A stretch of DNA of 64,000 nucleotides from Paenibacillus solanacearum (lineage in GTDB: Bacteria > Bacillota > Bacilli > Paenibacillales > NBRC-103111), in assembly GCF_910593845.1 (NCBI RefSeq), contig NZ_CAJVAS010000005.1, forward strand, positions 124,001 through 188,000. The letters run 5' to 3'. The translations under genes and the position numbers were made by a program. The stretch's first letter is position 1, and each line of letters opens with the position of its first letter. Shown here in pieces: positions 16,631 to 26,183 of the stretch. The notes under the pieces are model-generated. The model did not search any database. It was not told where the DNA came from and saw only the letters and a list, made by a program, of their open reading frames with translations.

Positions 16631-18022
16631 ATGCCGCGTTTCCGATTAGCCGATTGGCTGGTGTTCGCCGGCGTGCTGCTGACGCTGGCAAGCGTAGGGC
16701 TGCTATCGTCCGTAATTGCCGACTGGGAGCACGTGAACGGCCCGCGCGGGATGCAGAAGCTGACCGTCCATCTCGACCGGTCCGCCGTATCCTCCGGCAC
16801 CGCAGGGCTTGAGCTGAAAGCGGCTGAGCAGCTCGCCGCCAAATGGAGCCCGCTGCCGGTCGCCTATTCAGCCGAAGGACACACCGGCGCGTCGTTCGAC
16901 GGTGTCACGGTGAACAGCGATGTGTTCGGCGTAAGCAACAATTATCGTGATTTCACCTCATTTCCGATGAAGGCCGGCACGTTCTTCACGCCGACCTCCG
17001 TCGCCGAGCATAGCCGCGTCGCGGTCATTAGCACGCAAGCGGCCGACAAGCTGTTCCGTTCCGCGCAGGTAATCGGCAAAACGATCGAGCTGTACGGCGT
17101 GCCGTTTTCCGTCGTCGGCGTGTACGACAACAACGTCTCCCTGCTGCGGCACATGTCCGATGACGGCGTCCCCGACCTGCTGATTCCGGTCACCGCCATG
17201 TTCGGCGTGAACCGCGAAGCGCGGATCGATACGCTGCAGCTGGCTGCGAAGCCGGGCACGGCGGCCGTGAACGGGGAGGCTCAAGCGGCAGCGGCGCTCA
17301 AGGCGATCGGCGCCAATCCGTCGCCCTATCGCACCCAGAACGACATGCTGTCTCACGTGCGAATCATCCAGTGGCGGTCCTTGCTGCTATTCCTTTGCGG
17401 CGCCGCCGCCCTCCTCCTGCTCTTGCGGCTTGCCGTCAGGCAGTGCGCAGCGGTGTATACGTCCTTGTGCCGCAAGCTGACAGCGCTGGACTGGCTTGAT
17501 GCGATCCGGAGCGAACGGCGCATGCTGCTGCTGCGCGGCCTCGCCGTCCTCGCCGTCCTCGCGCTGGCCGCCGGTGCGGCGGGCTTGTGGGGGCTGATCC
17601 GCTTCCGCCTGTACGTTCCGCTGGACTGGATCCCGGAGCAAATCATCGACGTCTCGTTTTACTACGAGAAGCTGCAGCGCTTATGGCACCAGCAGGCGAT
17701 GCAATCGGGCTATGTTCCCTCGCCGCAGGAGCGGCTCACCAGCGCCGCCGGCCAGCTTGCAGGATATCTCTTTTTCGCAGGAACGATCCTCGGTTTACCA
17801 CTGCTTCTGCTAGGCGTCCGCTTATGGACAATGAGCCGGGTGCCGGTCGTATTGCAGCTGCAGCGGCTGTTTCTCCATATTCCGGTGACCGGCGCCGCCG
17901 CATTCGCCATCGCCCGCTGGGCCGGCATGGATTATTTGATCGACCCGCGGGAATACGCCGTGTGCTGCCTGCTCTATATCGCCGCGGTTTTTCATTATAA
18001 CAACCTTAAAGGGAGTGAATGA
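16631..18022 (+). CDS. MacB/FtsX-like permease without an adjacent ATPase
   Basis: 463-aa membrane protein. An N-terminal helix (about 5-30) is followed by an extracytoplasmic domain resembling the MacB periplasmic core (VFGVSNNYRDFTSFPMKAG... and VIGKTIELYGVPFSVVGVYD). Several hydrophobic helices follow (about 245-265, 295-320, 375-395, 405-445). AAGGAG lies 9 bp before ATG 16631, so this start is preferred to ATG 16610. The typical FtsX four-helix layout seems rearranged, with a cluster of helices in the C-terminal half. A MacB-type exporter normally needs a LolD/MacB-like ATPase; none is encoded within this operon. The stop overlaps the solute-binding protein start (ATGA). Confidence 0.75.
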   Translation: MPRFRLADWLVFAGVLLTLASVGLLSSVIADWEHVNGPRGMQKLTVHLDRSAVSSGTAGLELKAAEQLAAKWSPLPVAYSAEGHTGASFDGVTVNSDVFGVSNNYRDFTSFPMKAGTFFTPTSVAEHSRVAVISTQAADKLFRSAQVIGKTIELYGVPFSVVGVYDNNVSLLRHMSDDGVPDLLIPVTAMFGVNREARIDTLQLAAKPGTAAVNGEAQAAAALKAIGANPSPYRTQNDMLSHVRIIQWRSLLLFLCGAAALLLLLRLAVRQCAAVYTSLCRKLTALDWLDAIRSERRMLLLRGLAVLAVLALAAGAAGLWGLIRFRLYVPLDWIPEQIIDVSFYYEKLQRLWHQQAMQSGYVPSPQERLTSAAGQLAGYLFFAGTILGLPLLLLGVRLWTMSRVPVVLQLQRLFLHIPVTGAAAFAIARWAGMDYLIDPREYAVCCLLYIAAVFHYNNLKGSE

Positions 18023-19449
18023 TTCACATGTTAAATATCCCAACACGTAAACCTTCGGTCGCCATATGCTCGCTTGCATCCATCCTGGCCCTTGCCGCTT
18101 GCTCGGGAAATCAGGCCGTTCCCCCTTCCTCCAATCCAGGCGGCGCATCCGCAGATTCGGCAGCGAAAACCGTCACGCTGTCCGTCATGACGTCGGATCG
18201 TTTTCTTGAGCTGGCCAAGCAGCAATTCGAGCAGGCGCACCCGAACATTACAATCGAAATCAAAGAATACGTCGCCGCTCCACCCGCTCCGGCAGCAGGC
18301 AAAGGGCAAAATATGGTCGTCATGAACAAACCCGACCCGCAAAACACCGAGAAATTCGTCAGCTCGGTAGGCTCAGAGCTCATGAGCGGCAAAGCATCGG
18401 ACCTGATTGTCATGAACGGACTGCCTTACAAAAAGTATGCCGACAAGAAGCTTTTGGAAAATATAAGCGACCTGATGAGCAAAGATTCCTCATTCCCAAA
18501 AGACAATTACTATACATCCGTGTTTGATGCGATGAAATACAACGGCGCCTTATACACGATTCCGGTCAAATTCGGATTAAACATGTGGCTTGGCAATCAG
18601 GCCGTTCTGGACAACGCCAAAATAGACGACAGCAAATGGACATGGAGTGATTTCAAAAAAATCGCAAGCGGCTGGCTGACGGATAAAAATAATGACGGAA
18701 AGCCCGATACGTATCCGCTCGGTAAAATCGATCCCGCTCAGCTGGTTACGACCATGCTTGGCAGCAGCTTTTCCAAGTTCGTCGATACGAACGGGAAAAA
18801 GGCGAAGTTTGATTCGCCGGAGTTCATCAACCTGCTGAAGCTGGCCAAATCGATGTACGACGATCAAATCATCCCGGCCGACAATGTGGACAATGTCATC
18901 ATCCAACCGAAATCCAACATCATGATGTACATGGATATGTACTCGATGCCGAAGATGTCGTTCGATGGAAAAGCAGGCTATTATAACTTGCCCTCGGAAA
19001 ACGAGGCGAAAGGCACGGCATTTACGACCTCCATGCCGGTTGCGATCAACAGCAAATCGGCGAACAAGAAGGAAGCGTGGGAATTCATCAAGTTCTTGCT
19101 GTCGGATGAAATGCAGTCCGCCAAAGAATTGAACGGCTTTGCCGTCAACAAAAACGGAGCGAAAGCGCAGCTGAACAGCTTAAAAACGTTAGGTACGGGC
19201 GAAGGCGGGGCCGGTAAAGGATTGCGGCTCAATTTAAACGGCAAAGAATTGGCGCTGCAAGCCGCGACCGATCAGGAAATCGCTGCGATGGAGAAGGTGC
19301 TGAACAACGTCAAGGTATATGCCGAGACCGATTCAAAAATTACAACAATCGTGTCCGAGGAAACCGCCTCGTTCTTCCAGGGTCAGAAATCGGCGGAAGA
19401 CGTCGCGAAAGTCGTTCAAAACAAAGTGAGCACCTATTTGCAGGAGTAA
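18019..19449 (+). CDS. Extracellular solute-binding lipoprotein of a sugar ABC transporter
   Basis: 476-aa family 1 solute-binding protein. The N-terminal signal ends in a lipobox (LAAC, about residues 26-29) followed by a Ser/Gly/Pro-rich linker, so the mature protein is lipid-anchored outside the membrane. The body has the usual SDRFLELAKQQFEQAHPNI opening, YTIPVKFGLNMWLGN and KKEAWEFIKFLLS blocks. The start overlaps the previous stop as ATGA; ATG 18028 is an alternative. It probably feeds the two permeases at 13426-15312, although the HlyD-like and FtsX-like genes are interposed, an unusual order. Confidence 0.9.
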   Translation: MIHMLNIPTRKPSVAICSLASILALAACSGNQAVPPSSNPGGASADSAAKTVTLSVMTSDRFLELAKQQFEQAHPNITIEIKEYVAAPPAPAAGKGQNMVVMNKPDPQNTEKFVSSVGSELMSGKASDLIVMNGLPYKKYADKKLLENISDLMSKDSSFPKDNYYTSVFDAMKYNGALYTIPVKFGLNMWLGNQAVLDNAKIDDSKWTWSDFKKIASGWLTDKNNDGKPDTYPLGKIDPAQLVTTMLGSSFSKFVDTNGKKAKFDSPEFINLLKLAKSMYDDQIIPADNVDNVIIQPKSNIMMYMDMYSMPKMSFDGKAGYYNLPSENEAKGTAFTTSMPVAINSKSANKKEAWEFIKFLLSDEMQSAKELNGFAVNKNGAKAQLNSLKTLGTGEGGAGKGLRLNLNGKELALQAATDQEIAAMEKVLNNVKVYAETDSKITTIVSEETASFFQGQKSAEDVAKVVQNKVSTYLQE

Positions 19450-19554
19450 CAGCCGCAGGCGCGCACGCATCGGCCCGCAGCCGTAGGCGGCAACTTGCTT
19501 CCGCTAGCGGGCCCGCGCTGCCATGCGACGTGCGAAGAAGGAGGATGGTTCATC

Positions 19555-21708
19555 ATGAAGGTTCAACGTTCGATCGCGGTTTGTTTCGTTCTGCTGCTGC
19601 TCTTGCATGCCTCGGTGATGCCGGAGGGGACATACGCCGAATCTGGAGAGGCTCCGCTTCCGGCGGAACGCGCAGCCGATTCTCCATCCATCCGCTCCAC
19701 CGTATTGGGAAAAGCCGTGCTCGGGGACGCAGGCTCCATTGAGCTGAAAGACGCGATGCTGCTGCCCGGCGACGATGACGGCATGCTTACCTTTACTTTA
19801 ACCGTGAGCAACGGCGGGCCGAACGAACTCGATTTCCTGAATTACTGGGTTCGTCTGCAATCCGATTCCGGCGATTCGTTCACGACCCATTTGCTGCCTC
19901 AGGATCAAAATAAAAACACCATTCCGGCCTATACCAGCCGGGAGTTTCGCTTTTACGCGAAAGTAGACCGCGCGATCGGTCTCCACAATCTCGTATTCAC
20001 CTTGATACAGCTGGACTTTTCGGCAGCCGGCTACGAAAGGACGCTCGCCCGGATCACCGTTCCCGATCAGTACAACCCGGCGGCTCCAGCCGGAGAAGCG
20101 CTTCGCTTCAGCATCGGGGGCGTTCCGTTTGTCGGCGCCATCGTCCGCAACGCCGTCAGCCGGAACAACGATTATTACTTGCCCTCGCTCGATTTCGAAA
20201 TGACGAGTGCGGGCACGAACAGCGTGAAGCTGCCGGACCTCTCCTTCGCGATTCGCACGAAGAAAGGCCAGACCTATCCTCTGCAATCGACCGTTTTTGC
20301 GAAAAACGCCGACATCCAGCCGATGGATAAAAAGGAAGGGCGGCTCACCGGAGCCATTCCGCGTGAGGCTGGTATGGACGGCTGGGAACTTGTTATCTCG
20401 CAGCCCTTCGCCGGGAGCGGCAGCGGCGATAGCATGACCCTGCCCGCCGCCTTCTTCGAAGTGCCGGCCGCGGTGGCGAAGGACGTCTCCATCGGCAACG
20501 ATTACGACTTTAAGAGCAAGACCGGGACGTATACAGCCCGACTGACGTCACTGCAGCGGCTGCCATGGGACGATCAAGATATTTTGGCAGCGACGATGAC
20601 GATTGCCAATCCCGGAAGCGAGCCGCTTCCGCTGCCGGACCTGCAGGCTTATTTCAAGCTGGAAGACGCCGTGACGATCGAAGCGCAGCTTATGCGCAGC
20701 GACCGGATTGTCAGTCTGATGCCAGGGAAGCAAGTGACGTTTCAGATCGCCGGCAAAATCCCGTACACCGGCGAATTCCAGTCCGTACAGCTGTTTTTGC
20801 AGGAGAAAGAAGCGGATAACCATGTTAACGACTTGCTCACGTTCCATCATAACCGCGAGCTGATGAGCATGACCGTCATCCCCGCTGCCGGGACGCGGAC
20901 GCTGAACGATACGGGCTTCAGCGCCGCCTATACGATCCGGGCCGTTCATACGTTTCAGGGCTATACCGGCGACCTGTTCGCGATTCAAATGGAGGTGGAG
21001 AATCTGGAGAAACGCTCCGCCGAGCTTCGAAAGCAAGTCGCCCAAATTCGGGCGGCGGACGGCACGGTCTTCCCTGCGCGCATGACGGACGTCGGCAAGC
21101 TCAACCCCCGGGGCCAAGCGCTTCAAACGGTTTGGACGACCCTTCCCAGAGACTATGACACGGACGGCATGCAGCTGATTATCGGCGATGAAGTGTCTGT
21201 TTCCTCTTCGTCCGGTTCGAACGGGACCCGGCCGGAAGGCTACGTCAATGCCGCAGTCTTCCAACTGCCCGCGGAGAGCAAGGAACCGAAAGCCGGGTTT
21301 GCCGACCTGGACCTCTACCCTTATTCGATCACGCTAAGCCATATCGGCACGCAGATCGATTTTACAACGGGCAAAGCGCAGCTCAGCTTCGATTACGAAT
21401 TGAAGAAAACCGCTCCTGTCGAAGCGGACATGAAAGACCACAAGCTGATCGTTGAGCTTCAGGATGAGCTTGCCATGAGCGGCAAGGAATTGCTCATGAG
21501 CCAGACGTACGATGTAGGCGGAACGGACGCGGCAGCGTCGCTTCAGCTTGGAGCGCATGATGCGACCATCACCTATACGAACAAAGACAAAATTTATAGC
21601 ATCAAGGACATGAAAACATACCGTTTGAATGTCTACCATCAGTTTCAAAACGGGCAAAAGAAATTGCTTGCGACCGAAGAGCTGGACTGGTTCGTTTACG
21701 CCGACTAA
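19555..21708 (+). CDS. Secreted multidomain beta-sandwich protein, unknown function
   Basis: 717 aa. A signal peptide (hydrophobic core about residues 8-20, likely cleavage after TYA near 29) directs export; there is no lipobox, SLH or sortase motif. The mature part consists of repeated Ig-like or DUF4352-like sandwiches (phrases such as GMLTFTLTVSNGGPNELDFLNYWV, split here as two stretches TFTLTVSNGGPNEL and FLNYWV, recur in related form near 330 and 500). AGGAGG precedes ATG 19555. It sits between a sugar-binding lipoprotein gene and a two-component system, so an extracellular sensing or binding role is possible. I do not recognise a catalytic motif. Confidence 0.75.
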   Translation: MKVQRSIAVCFVLLLLLHASVMPEGTYAESGEAPLPAERAADSPSIRSTVLGKAVLGDAGSIELKDAMLLPGDDDGMLTFTLTVSNGGPNELDFLNYWVRLQSDSGDSFTTHLLPQDQNKNTIPAYTSREFRFYAKVDRAIGLHNLVFTLIQLDFSAAGYERTLARITVPDQYNPAAPAGEALRFSIGGVPFVGAIVRNAVSRNNDYYLPSLDFEMTSAGTNSVKLPDLSFAIRTKKGQTYPLQSTVFAKNADIQPMDKKEGRLTGAIPREAGMDGWELVISQPFAGSGSGDSMTLPAAFFEVPAAVAKDVSIGNDYDFKSKTGTYTARLTSLQRLPWDDQDILAATMTIANPGSEPLPLPDLQAYFKLEDAVTIEAQLMRSDRIVSLMPGKQVTFQIAGKIPYTGEFQSVQLFLQEKEADNHVNDLLTFHHNRELMSMTVIPAAGTRTLNDTGFSAAYTIRAVHTFQGYTGDLFAIQMEVENLEKRSAELRKQVAQIRAADGTVFPARMTDVGKLNPRGQALQTVWTTLPRDYDTDGMQLIIGDEVSVSSSSGSNGTRPEGYVNAAVFQLPAESKEPKAGFADLDLYPYSITLSHIGTQIDFTTGKAQLSFDYELKKTAPVEADMKDHKLIVELQDELAMSGKELLMSQTYDVGGTDAAASLQLGAHDATITYTNKDKIYSIKDMKTYRLNVYHQFQNGQKKLLATEELDWFVYAD

Positions 21709-21799
21709 GTCATGCGGATTTTAATCTAGCCTTCATGTTTTCCCGATATACTGGGAACACGAATGAATCCGGCCAGAAGCAAACACAGGGGGAAGACGG

Positions 21800-22504
21800 A
21801 TGAAACTGCTTGTCGTCGAAGACGACGTTCATTTACTGCGAACGATCCAAACGCTGCTGGAGGAAGAAGGGTACCACGTCGATCCGACCAGCTGCGGCGA
21901 AGAAGGCTGCTATTGGGCGGAACAAGGCATCCATGATTTGCTGGTGCTTGATCTGATGCTGCCGGGAATGGACGGCTTCCAGATCGTGCGCCGCCTCCGC
22001 GCCAAGCAAGTGCTTACGCCGATTTTGTTTCTTACGGCGCGAGACAGCGCCAATGATATCGTCAAAGGCCTGGATACGGGAGCCGACGATTACATGACCA
22101 AGCCGTTCGAGGTGCCCGAGCTGCTGGCCCGCATACGCGCCCTGCTGCGCCGTCGCGGCCCGGTGGACAACGAGGGCGGGATATCGTATCAAAAGCTGGT
22201 GCTGATGATGCGTACGAAAGAAGCGTTTATCGGCGGCGACAAGGTGGATTTGACCCAAAAGGAATTCGAGCTGCTCGAATATTTCCTGCGCAACCGGGAG
22301 CAAATCTTGACCCGTGAGCAAATCTGCACGCGCGTATGGGGGCTGGAGTCCGATGTCGGCTCCAATGTCGTCGAGGTGTATATCTATTATTTGCGTAAAA
22401 AGCTAAAGGCGCATGGATACGATCATATGATTCAAACGGTCCGAAACGTCGGTTACATGTTAAAGGAGAACGCGGCATGTTCAGGAAAATCCGTACCCGG
22501 CTGA
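21800..22504 (+). CDS. OmpR-family response regulator
   Basis: 234-aa DNA-binding response regulator. The receiver has acidic residues D8/D9, phospho-acceptor D51 (VLDLMLPGMDG) and the TKPF lysine near 101. A winged-helix output domain follows (LTQKEFELLEYFLRN, then VVEVYIYYLRKKL). The gene starts at ATG 21800 after GGGGGAAGA. It overlaps the histidine kinase gene by 28 bp, so the pair is translationally coupled. Its targets are unknown; the transporter and secreted-protein genes immediately upstream are the natural candidates. Confidence 0.95.
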   Translation: MKLLVVEDDVHLLRTIQTLLEEEGYHVDPTSCGEEGCYWAEQGIHDLLVLDLMLPGMDGFQIVRRLRAKQVLTPILFLTARDSANDIVKGLDTGADDYMTKPFEVPELLARIRALLRRRGPVDNEGGISYQKLVLMMRTKEAFIGGDKVDLTQKEFELLEYFLRNREQILTREQICTRVWGLESDVGSNVVEVYIYYLRKKLKAHGYDHMIQTVRNVGYMLKENAACSGKSVPG

Positions 22505-23895
22505 CCGTACTTCATGCGGCCGTCTTCTTCGTTATTCTCGCCTGCCTCGGCTTGATCATATATACCGAACTGCGCCATCAGCTGTATGTTAAAGTGGATG
22601 AGTCGCTGCGCTCCAGATTGCAGGGGGTGCAGGTGTTCTACACTTCCTCCGACTCCAGAGTGCCGGACGAACGCGAAGAGGACGATCTCCCCGGAGGCGC
22701 GGCCGTAAAAAGAACAATGATCCAAATCCAGGGCATCGATCCGCGGGTGTTCCTCGTGCTGTGGGACGAGAACGGCACGCCTTATCCAGTTTTGGCCGGA
22801 ACCCATTACGACGAGGCGGTGGATGTATTCAAGCCATACCGTTCGGTCCGGACGCCGGAAACGGTCAAGGTCGGCGATCATTACTACCGTCTGATTGGAG
22901 TCGATTACGACCCTGCTTCCAGCGAGAGTCTGAAAATAATGGCCGACTTGTTCCGCGCCAAGCAGCTCTCCCTTGGCCTGCATCTCCCGGCTACCGGACC
23001 TTCCGGCCCCATCGCGTCGCGCATTGTATCGGTGCAAGCGATCAGCATCGTCGATTCCGAGCAGAACATCCTGAGAAAACTGCTCGAGCTGATGCTGCTC
23101 GGCATCGCCTGCGGCGGCGCAGTGACGGTACTGGCCGGCATGTACCTCGCCAATCAAGCCCTGCTGCCCATTCGCCGCTCGTGGGAGAAGCAGCAGCAAT
23201 TTGTTGCCGACGCCTCCCATGAACTGCGGATGCCGCTGTCGATCATCCGGGCCAATGCGGAGCTTGTATTCCGCCATCCGGATCGTACAATTCTGGACAT
23301 GAGCGAGCCGCTGTCCATGGTGCTCTCCGAATCGACACGGATGGGCAAATTGACCGATCAGTTGCTAACCTTGGCCCGCGCCGATTCCGATCAAGACGAG
23401 ATCATCCTCAAACCGCTGCACGTGGACGAGATCATCCATGAGGTGGCGCAAAAATTCGAGCCGCTCGCCGAGTTGAAGCGGCTGCGGCTGGAGACGAAGC
23501 TGGAGAGCGGACTCGAAATGCGGGGAGACCGCGAACGGCTGCATCAGCTATTCGTCATTCTGCTGGACAACAGCATGAAGTTTACGCCGGAGAACGGCAT
23601 GATCCACATCGCTGCCCGCCGGCAAGGACAGTTGATCGAGGTCTACGTGAAAGATACGGGAACCGGGATCGCCGCCGAAGATTTGCCGCGAATCTTCGAT
23701 CGCTTCTACCGAGGCGACAAATCGCGAAGCCGCAGCACCGGCGGAACCGGACTGGGTCTGGCGATCGCGCATTGGATCGTATCGAGGCACGGCGGGGATA
23801 TCGCAGCGGCAAGCGAATCCGGACAAGGCACGACGATGACGCTGCACTTGCCTGCCAGCCCACGAAAATCCACTTCATGGCCGGACGGCGGCTAA
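22477..23895 (+). CDS. Sensor histidine kinase
   Basis: 472-aa membrane sensor. It has two transmembrane helices (about 12-32 and 205-228) flanking an extracellular domain of about 170 residues. HAMP-like linker, H-box ADASHELRMPLS with phospho-acceptor H248, N-box (LLDNSMKFTP), DTGTGI, F-box and a final GGTGLGLAI G-box follow. All catalytic motifs are present. It pairs with the overlapping response regulator. The external domain has no fold I recognise; the upstream secreted protein could supply its input, by inference from position only. Confidence 0.95.
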   Translation: MFRKIRTRLTVLHAAVFFVILACLGLIIYTELRHQLYVKVDESLRSRLQGVQVFYTSSDSRVPDEREEDDLPGGAAVKRTMIQIQGIDPRVFLVLWDENGTPYPVLAGTHYDEAVDVFKPYRSVRTPETVKVGDHYYRLIGVDYDPASSESLKIMADLFRAKQLSLGLHLPATGPSGPIASRIVSVQAISIVDSEQNILRKLLELMLLGIACGGAVTVLAGMYLANQALLPIRRSWEKQQQFVADASHELRMPLSIIRANAELVFRHPDRTILDMSEPLSMVLSESTRMGKLTDQLLTLARADSDQDEIILKPLHVDEIIHEVAQKFEPLAELKRLRLETKLESGLEMRGDRERLHQLFVILLDNSMKFTPENGMIHIAARRQGQLIEVYVKDTGTGIAAEDLPRIFDRFYRGDKSRSRSTGGTGLGLAIAHWIVSRHGGDIAAASESGQGTTMTLHLPASPRKSTSWPDGG

Positions 23896-24098
23896 CCGAT
23901 AATCGGGCTTCAAGCCTTGTTGAAACATTGGTGCCTTATGTCAGAAGCCGCCGCCTGCTCTCGGCGGATGCGTTCAGAGGTCTGCCTTTCTGGTGTTTGT
24001 TCAGCCGTCCCACGTCGTATTGTCGACTCCTTAAGTGTCGTTTAAGGAAACTCACGGTCCGTAATGCGCTCTGCTTCCTCTCTACAAGAAATATAACT

Positions 24099-24135
24099 AA
24101 AGCCAGTCAATTCTGTATGAGAATGACTGGCTTTT
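24099..24135. terminator. Bidirectional terminator after the HxlR-type gene
   Basis: An 11-bp near-perfect stem (AAAGCCAGTCA / TGACTGGCTTT) with a short loop; flanked by T-rich sequence on both sides. It directly abuts the minus-strand regulator stop. From 23896 to here I see no other gene or site. Confidence 0.8.
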
Positions 24136-24466
24136 ATTCATCTGGTGTCGCGATCCATTTTTCTCCCCATTCGCGCATTTGAAGGAGTATTGTCCGATAC
24201 TCCTTGCCCTTTTCCGTTAAGGAGTACTCCACGCTTATAGGGATTGTTGGGAATACTTGACGATTTACAATTTTATAAAGCTCTAAATGTCGCAGGATAT
24301 CTGTTAAAGACTTGATGCTAATGTTGCTCAAATTTCTACGCAGCTGATTGAAGCGCTGAGGACCATAATATAATTGAGAGATTACGAAGAACGCCCATTT
24401 GCTGCCTATCACTTGTAACGCTTCATTAACAGCGGCAAGGCATATTTGCTCATCATTTCGGTTCAA
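24134..24466 (-). CDS. HxlR-family transcriptional regulator
   Basis: 110-aa winged-helix regulator of normal family length. ICLAAVNEALQVIGSKW carries the N-terminal Cys followed by the conserved IGxKW; LRRNLSNISIKSLTDILRHLE is the recognition helix, and VEYSLTEKG the wing. HxlR proteins often sense quinones, aldehydes or diamide through that Cys and repress a divergent detoxifying gene. The start is TTG 24466, with AAGGAAG 8 bp upstream. Divergent from the NmrA-like gene, with a palindrome between them. The region is more AT-rich than its neighbours. Confidence 0.93.
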   Translation of the reverse strand: MNRNDEQICLAAVNEALQVIGSKWAFFVISQLYYGPQRFNQLRRNLSNISIKSLTDILRHLELYKIVNRQVFPTIPISVEYSLTEKGKEYRTILLQMREWGEKWIATPDE

Positions 24467-24487
24467 GCTATCACTTCCTTACATGTA

Positions 24488-24504
24488 ACTTACCATTCGT
24501 AAGT
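24488..24504. promoter_or_regulatory. Putative HxlR operator
   Basis: Inverted repeat ACTTAC-N5-GTAAGT between the divergent HxlR-type and NmrA-like genes, resembling the short dyads bound by HxlR relatives such as YodB. The surrounding spacer (24467-24633) is AT-rich. Confidence 0.6.
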
Positions 24505-24633
24505 ACAACTAAACAAAGTGTCTTCTTACAAAGATATATTATTTGATTTAATATTTCAATTGGGTATATCACTCCCCAAGGAGACTTGGCGAGGTTTAGA
24601 AAAGCCCCGACAAATCCATGAAGGAGGAAGCAT

Positions 24634-25533
24634 ATGGCTTCATTTAATAAGACGGTTTTAGTTTTAGGAGCTACCGGCCAGCAAGGGGGTGCGGTAGCGG
24701 CACATCTACTGACTGATGGTTGGCAAGTACGTGCATTCGCTCGTGATACTTCAAGTAAGGCAGCCCAGGCTCTTGCACAGGCTGGAGCTCAGCTTGTCTC
24801 AGGGGATATGGGCGAACGTACTTCGCTAGATGCTGCTATGCAAGGAGTGTACGGGGTCTTCAGCGTTCAACCCCCGATATGGGAGCCTAGCGATGCCTCT
24901 ACAACCGTAGAGATTCAATTGGGTAAAAATGTAGCTGATGCGGCAAAAGATGCCAGGGTTCAACATTTCGTCTATTCATCGAATAGCGGCGCTGACAAAC
25001 AGTCCCGCTTTCGTTACTTTGCCAAGTGGGAAATTGAACAATATATTAAGTCGCTTGGACTTCAAGCAACGATATTGCGCCCTTCTGGATTTATGGAAAG
25101 TTACGTTAGCCCTTTTTATGGTGTTCAAAATGGAACATTAGCAGAAGCCACCAACCCGGACGTGCCTGCAAAGTGTATAGCTGTGGATGACATCGGTGTA
25201 TTTGCCATGCTTGCCTTCAAACATCCCGATAAATTTTTGGGTAAAACGATTGAAATCGCCGGTGATGCGTTGACACCACCTAGTATTGCCGCGGCCTTGA
25301 CTCGTGCGACTGGTCGCCCGGTCAACTACGTCCAGATTCCTATAGAAACTGTACGTCAGCATAACGAAATCTTGGCCCGAATATATGAATGGTTGAACGG
25401 AGACGGCTACGAAGTAGATTTTCCGACATTGCGCAACCTTCACCCTGGTCTTATGAATCTCGACACTTGGCTAGAGAAGAAGGGTAAAGCGATGTTCGAA
25501 GTTCTTTTTCGTTCTAACCAAGCAAGCGAATGA
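24634..25533 (+). CDS. NmrA-family NAD(P)-binding protein
   Basis: 299-aa Rossmann-fold protein of the atypical short-chain dehydrogenase class. The N-terminal VLVLGATGQQGGAVA (residues about 8-22) is the NmrA/HSCARG dinucleotide-binding motif. SSNSGAD, then FAKWEIEQYI take the place of the classic YxxxK catalytic pair. Such proteins act as redox sensors or as NAD(P)H quinone reductases. Divergence from an HxlR-type regulator suggests induction by electrophiles. AAGGAGG precedes ATG 24634. Composition is AT-richer than the window average, so this pair may have been acquired. Confidence 0.9.
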   Translation: MASFNKTVLVLGATGQQGGAVAAHLLTDGWQVRAFARDTSSKAAQALAQAGAQLVSGDMGERTSLDAAMQGVYGVFSVQPPIWEPSDASTTVEIQLGKNVADAAKDARVQHFVYSSNSGADKQSRFRYFAKWEIEQYIKSLGLQATILRPSGFMESYVSPFYGVQNGTLAEATNPDVPAKCIAVDDIGVFAMLAFKHPDKFLGKTIEIAGDALTPPSIAAALTRATGRPVNYVQIPIETVRQHNEILARIYEWLNGDGYEVDFPTLRNLHPGLMNLDTWLEKKGKAMFEVLFRSNQASE

Positions 25534-25550
25534 ACATAATATTCTCATTC

Positions 25551-25577
25551 AGGTGGAGACGGACTCTCCACCTTCTT
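25551..25577 (+). terminator. Terminator-like hairpin after the NmrA-like gene
   Basis: AGGTGGAG / CTCCACCT stem with a short loop followed by TTCTT, 18 bp after the stop codon. The following stretch to 25734 has short open frames without a recognised product and a local duplication of GCCCATTGCG (25581-25600). Confidence 0.6.
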
Positions 25578-25734
25578 AATGCCCATTGCGTGCCCATTGC
25601 GGGTGCGTAGCGAACGAAAGAAGCAACCCTGCTTGGTATCGATCTTTTCACCTTGATTGAGAAATTGAAGAAGGACGAAGTTGCCGATAGAAAAAAGATC
25701 GACCGTACCGCGTGTTCCGAAACCGATCAAGCTT

Positions 25735-26052
25735 CTACTCGACGCGTATCAGAAACAGCCTCTGTTCGAAGCCGCCTCGTTCCGCCTTTTTGTTCTGCCG
25801 GATCGTTTCAAATTGCTCGATCGTTACGCCCCTGCTCTGCAACGCCGCATAGACGAGCTCGACGAGATCGGCCAATTCCTCCACCCGATCCGCGCCTTCC
25901 GCCGCCATATATTCATCAAGCTCCTCCTGGAGCTTCTTATCCAGCATTCGCTTATATTCCTGCTCGTCGAGCGTGCGGTACTCCGCGCGCTCCCCGTTCG
26001 CTTCGATGATCTCGGGTATGCGATCCCTTACGAGTTTATAATATTCGGTCAT
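25735..26052 (-). CDS. MazG-like nucleoside triphosphate pyrophosphohydrolase
   Basis: 105-aa protein. YKLVRDRIPEII at the N-terminus and EELDEYMAAEG...EELADLVELVYA form the helical MazG/PRA-PH-like pattern with the acidic residues that bind Mg2+. Small members of this family hydrolyse nucleoside triphosphates to monophosphates, probably as house-cleaning enzymes; the substrate is unknown. AAGGAG lies 10 bp before ATG 26052. It appears monocistronic. The usual phage MazG is longer, so this is the short bacterial type. Confidence 0.85.
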   Translation of the reverse strand: MTEYYKLVRDRIPEIIEANGERAEYRTLDEQEYKRMLDKKLQEELDEYMAAEGADRVEELADLVELVYAALQSRGVTIEQFETIRQNKKAERGGFEQRLFLIRVE

Positions 26053-26183
26053 TGGGCCGGCTCCTTCGCAGGTTGTAAAGTCTTTCCTTTATCATTATAA
26101 TAGAACATATGTTCCATGACAAGTCATCAGGTATTCCTTAGTGTCCGTCCCCTATGCGGCGGATCCATATAACGGTTAACGTT

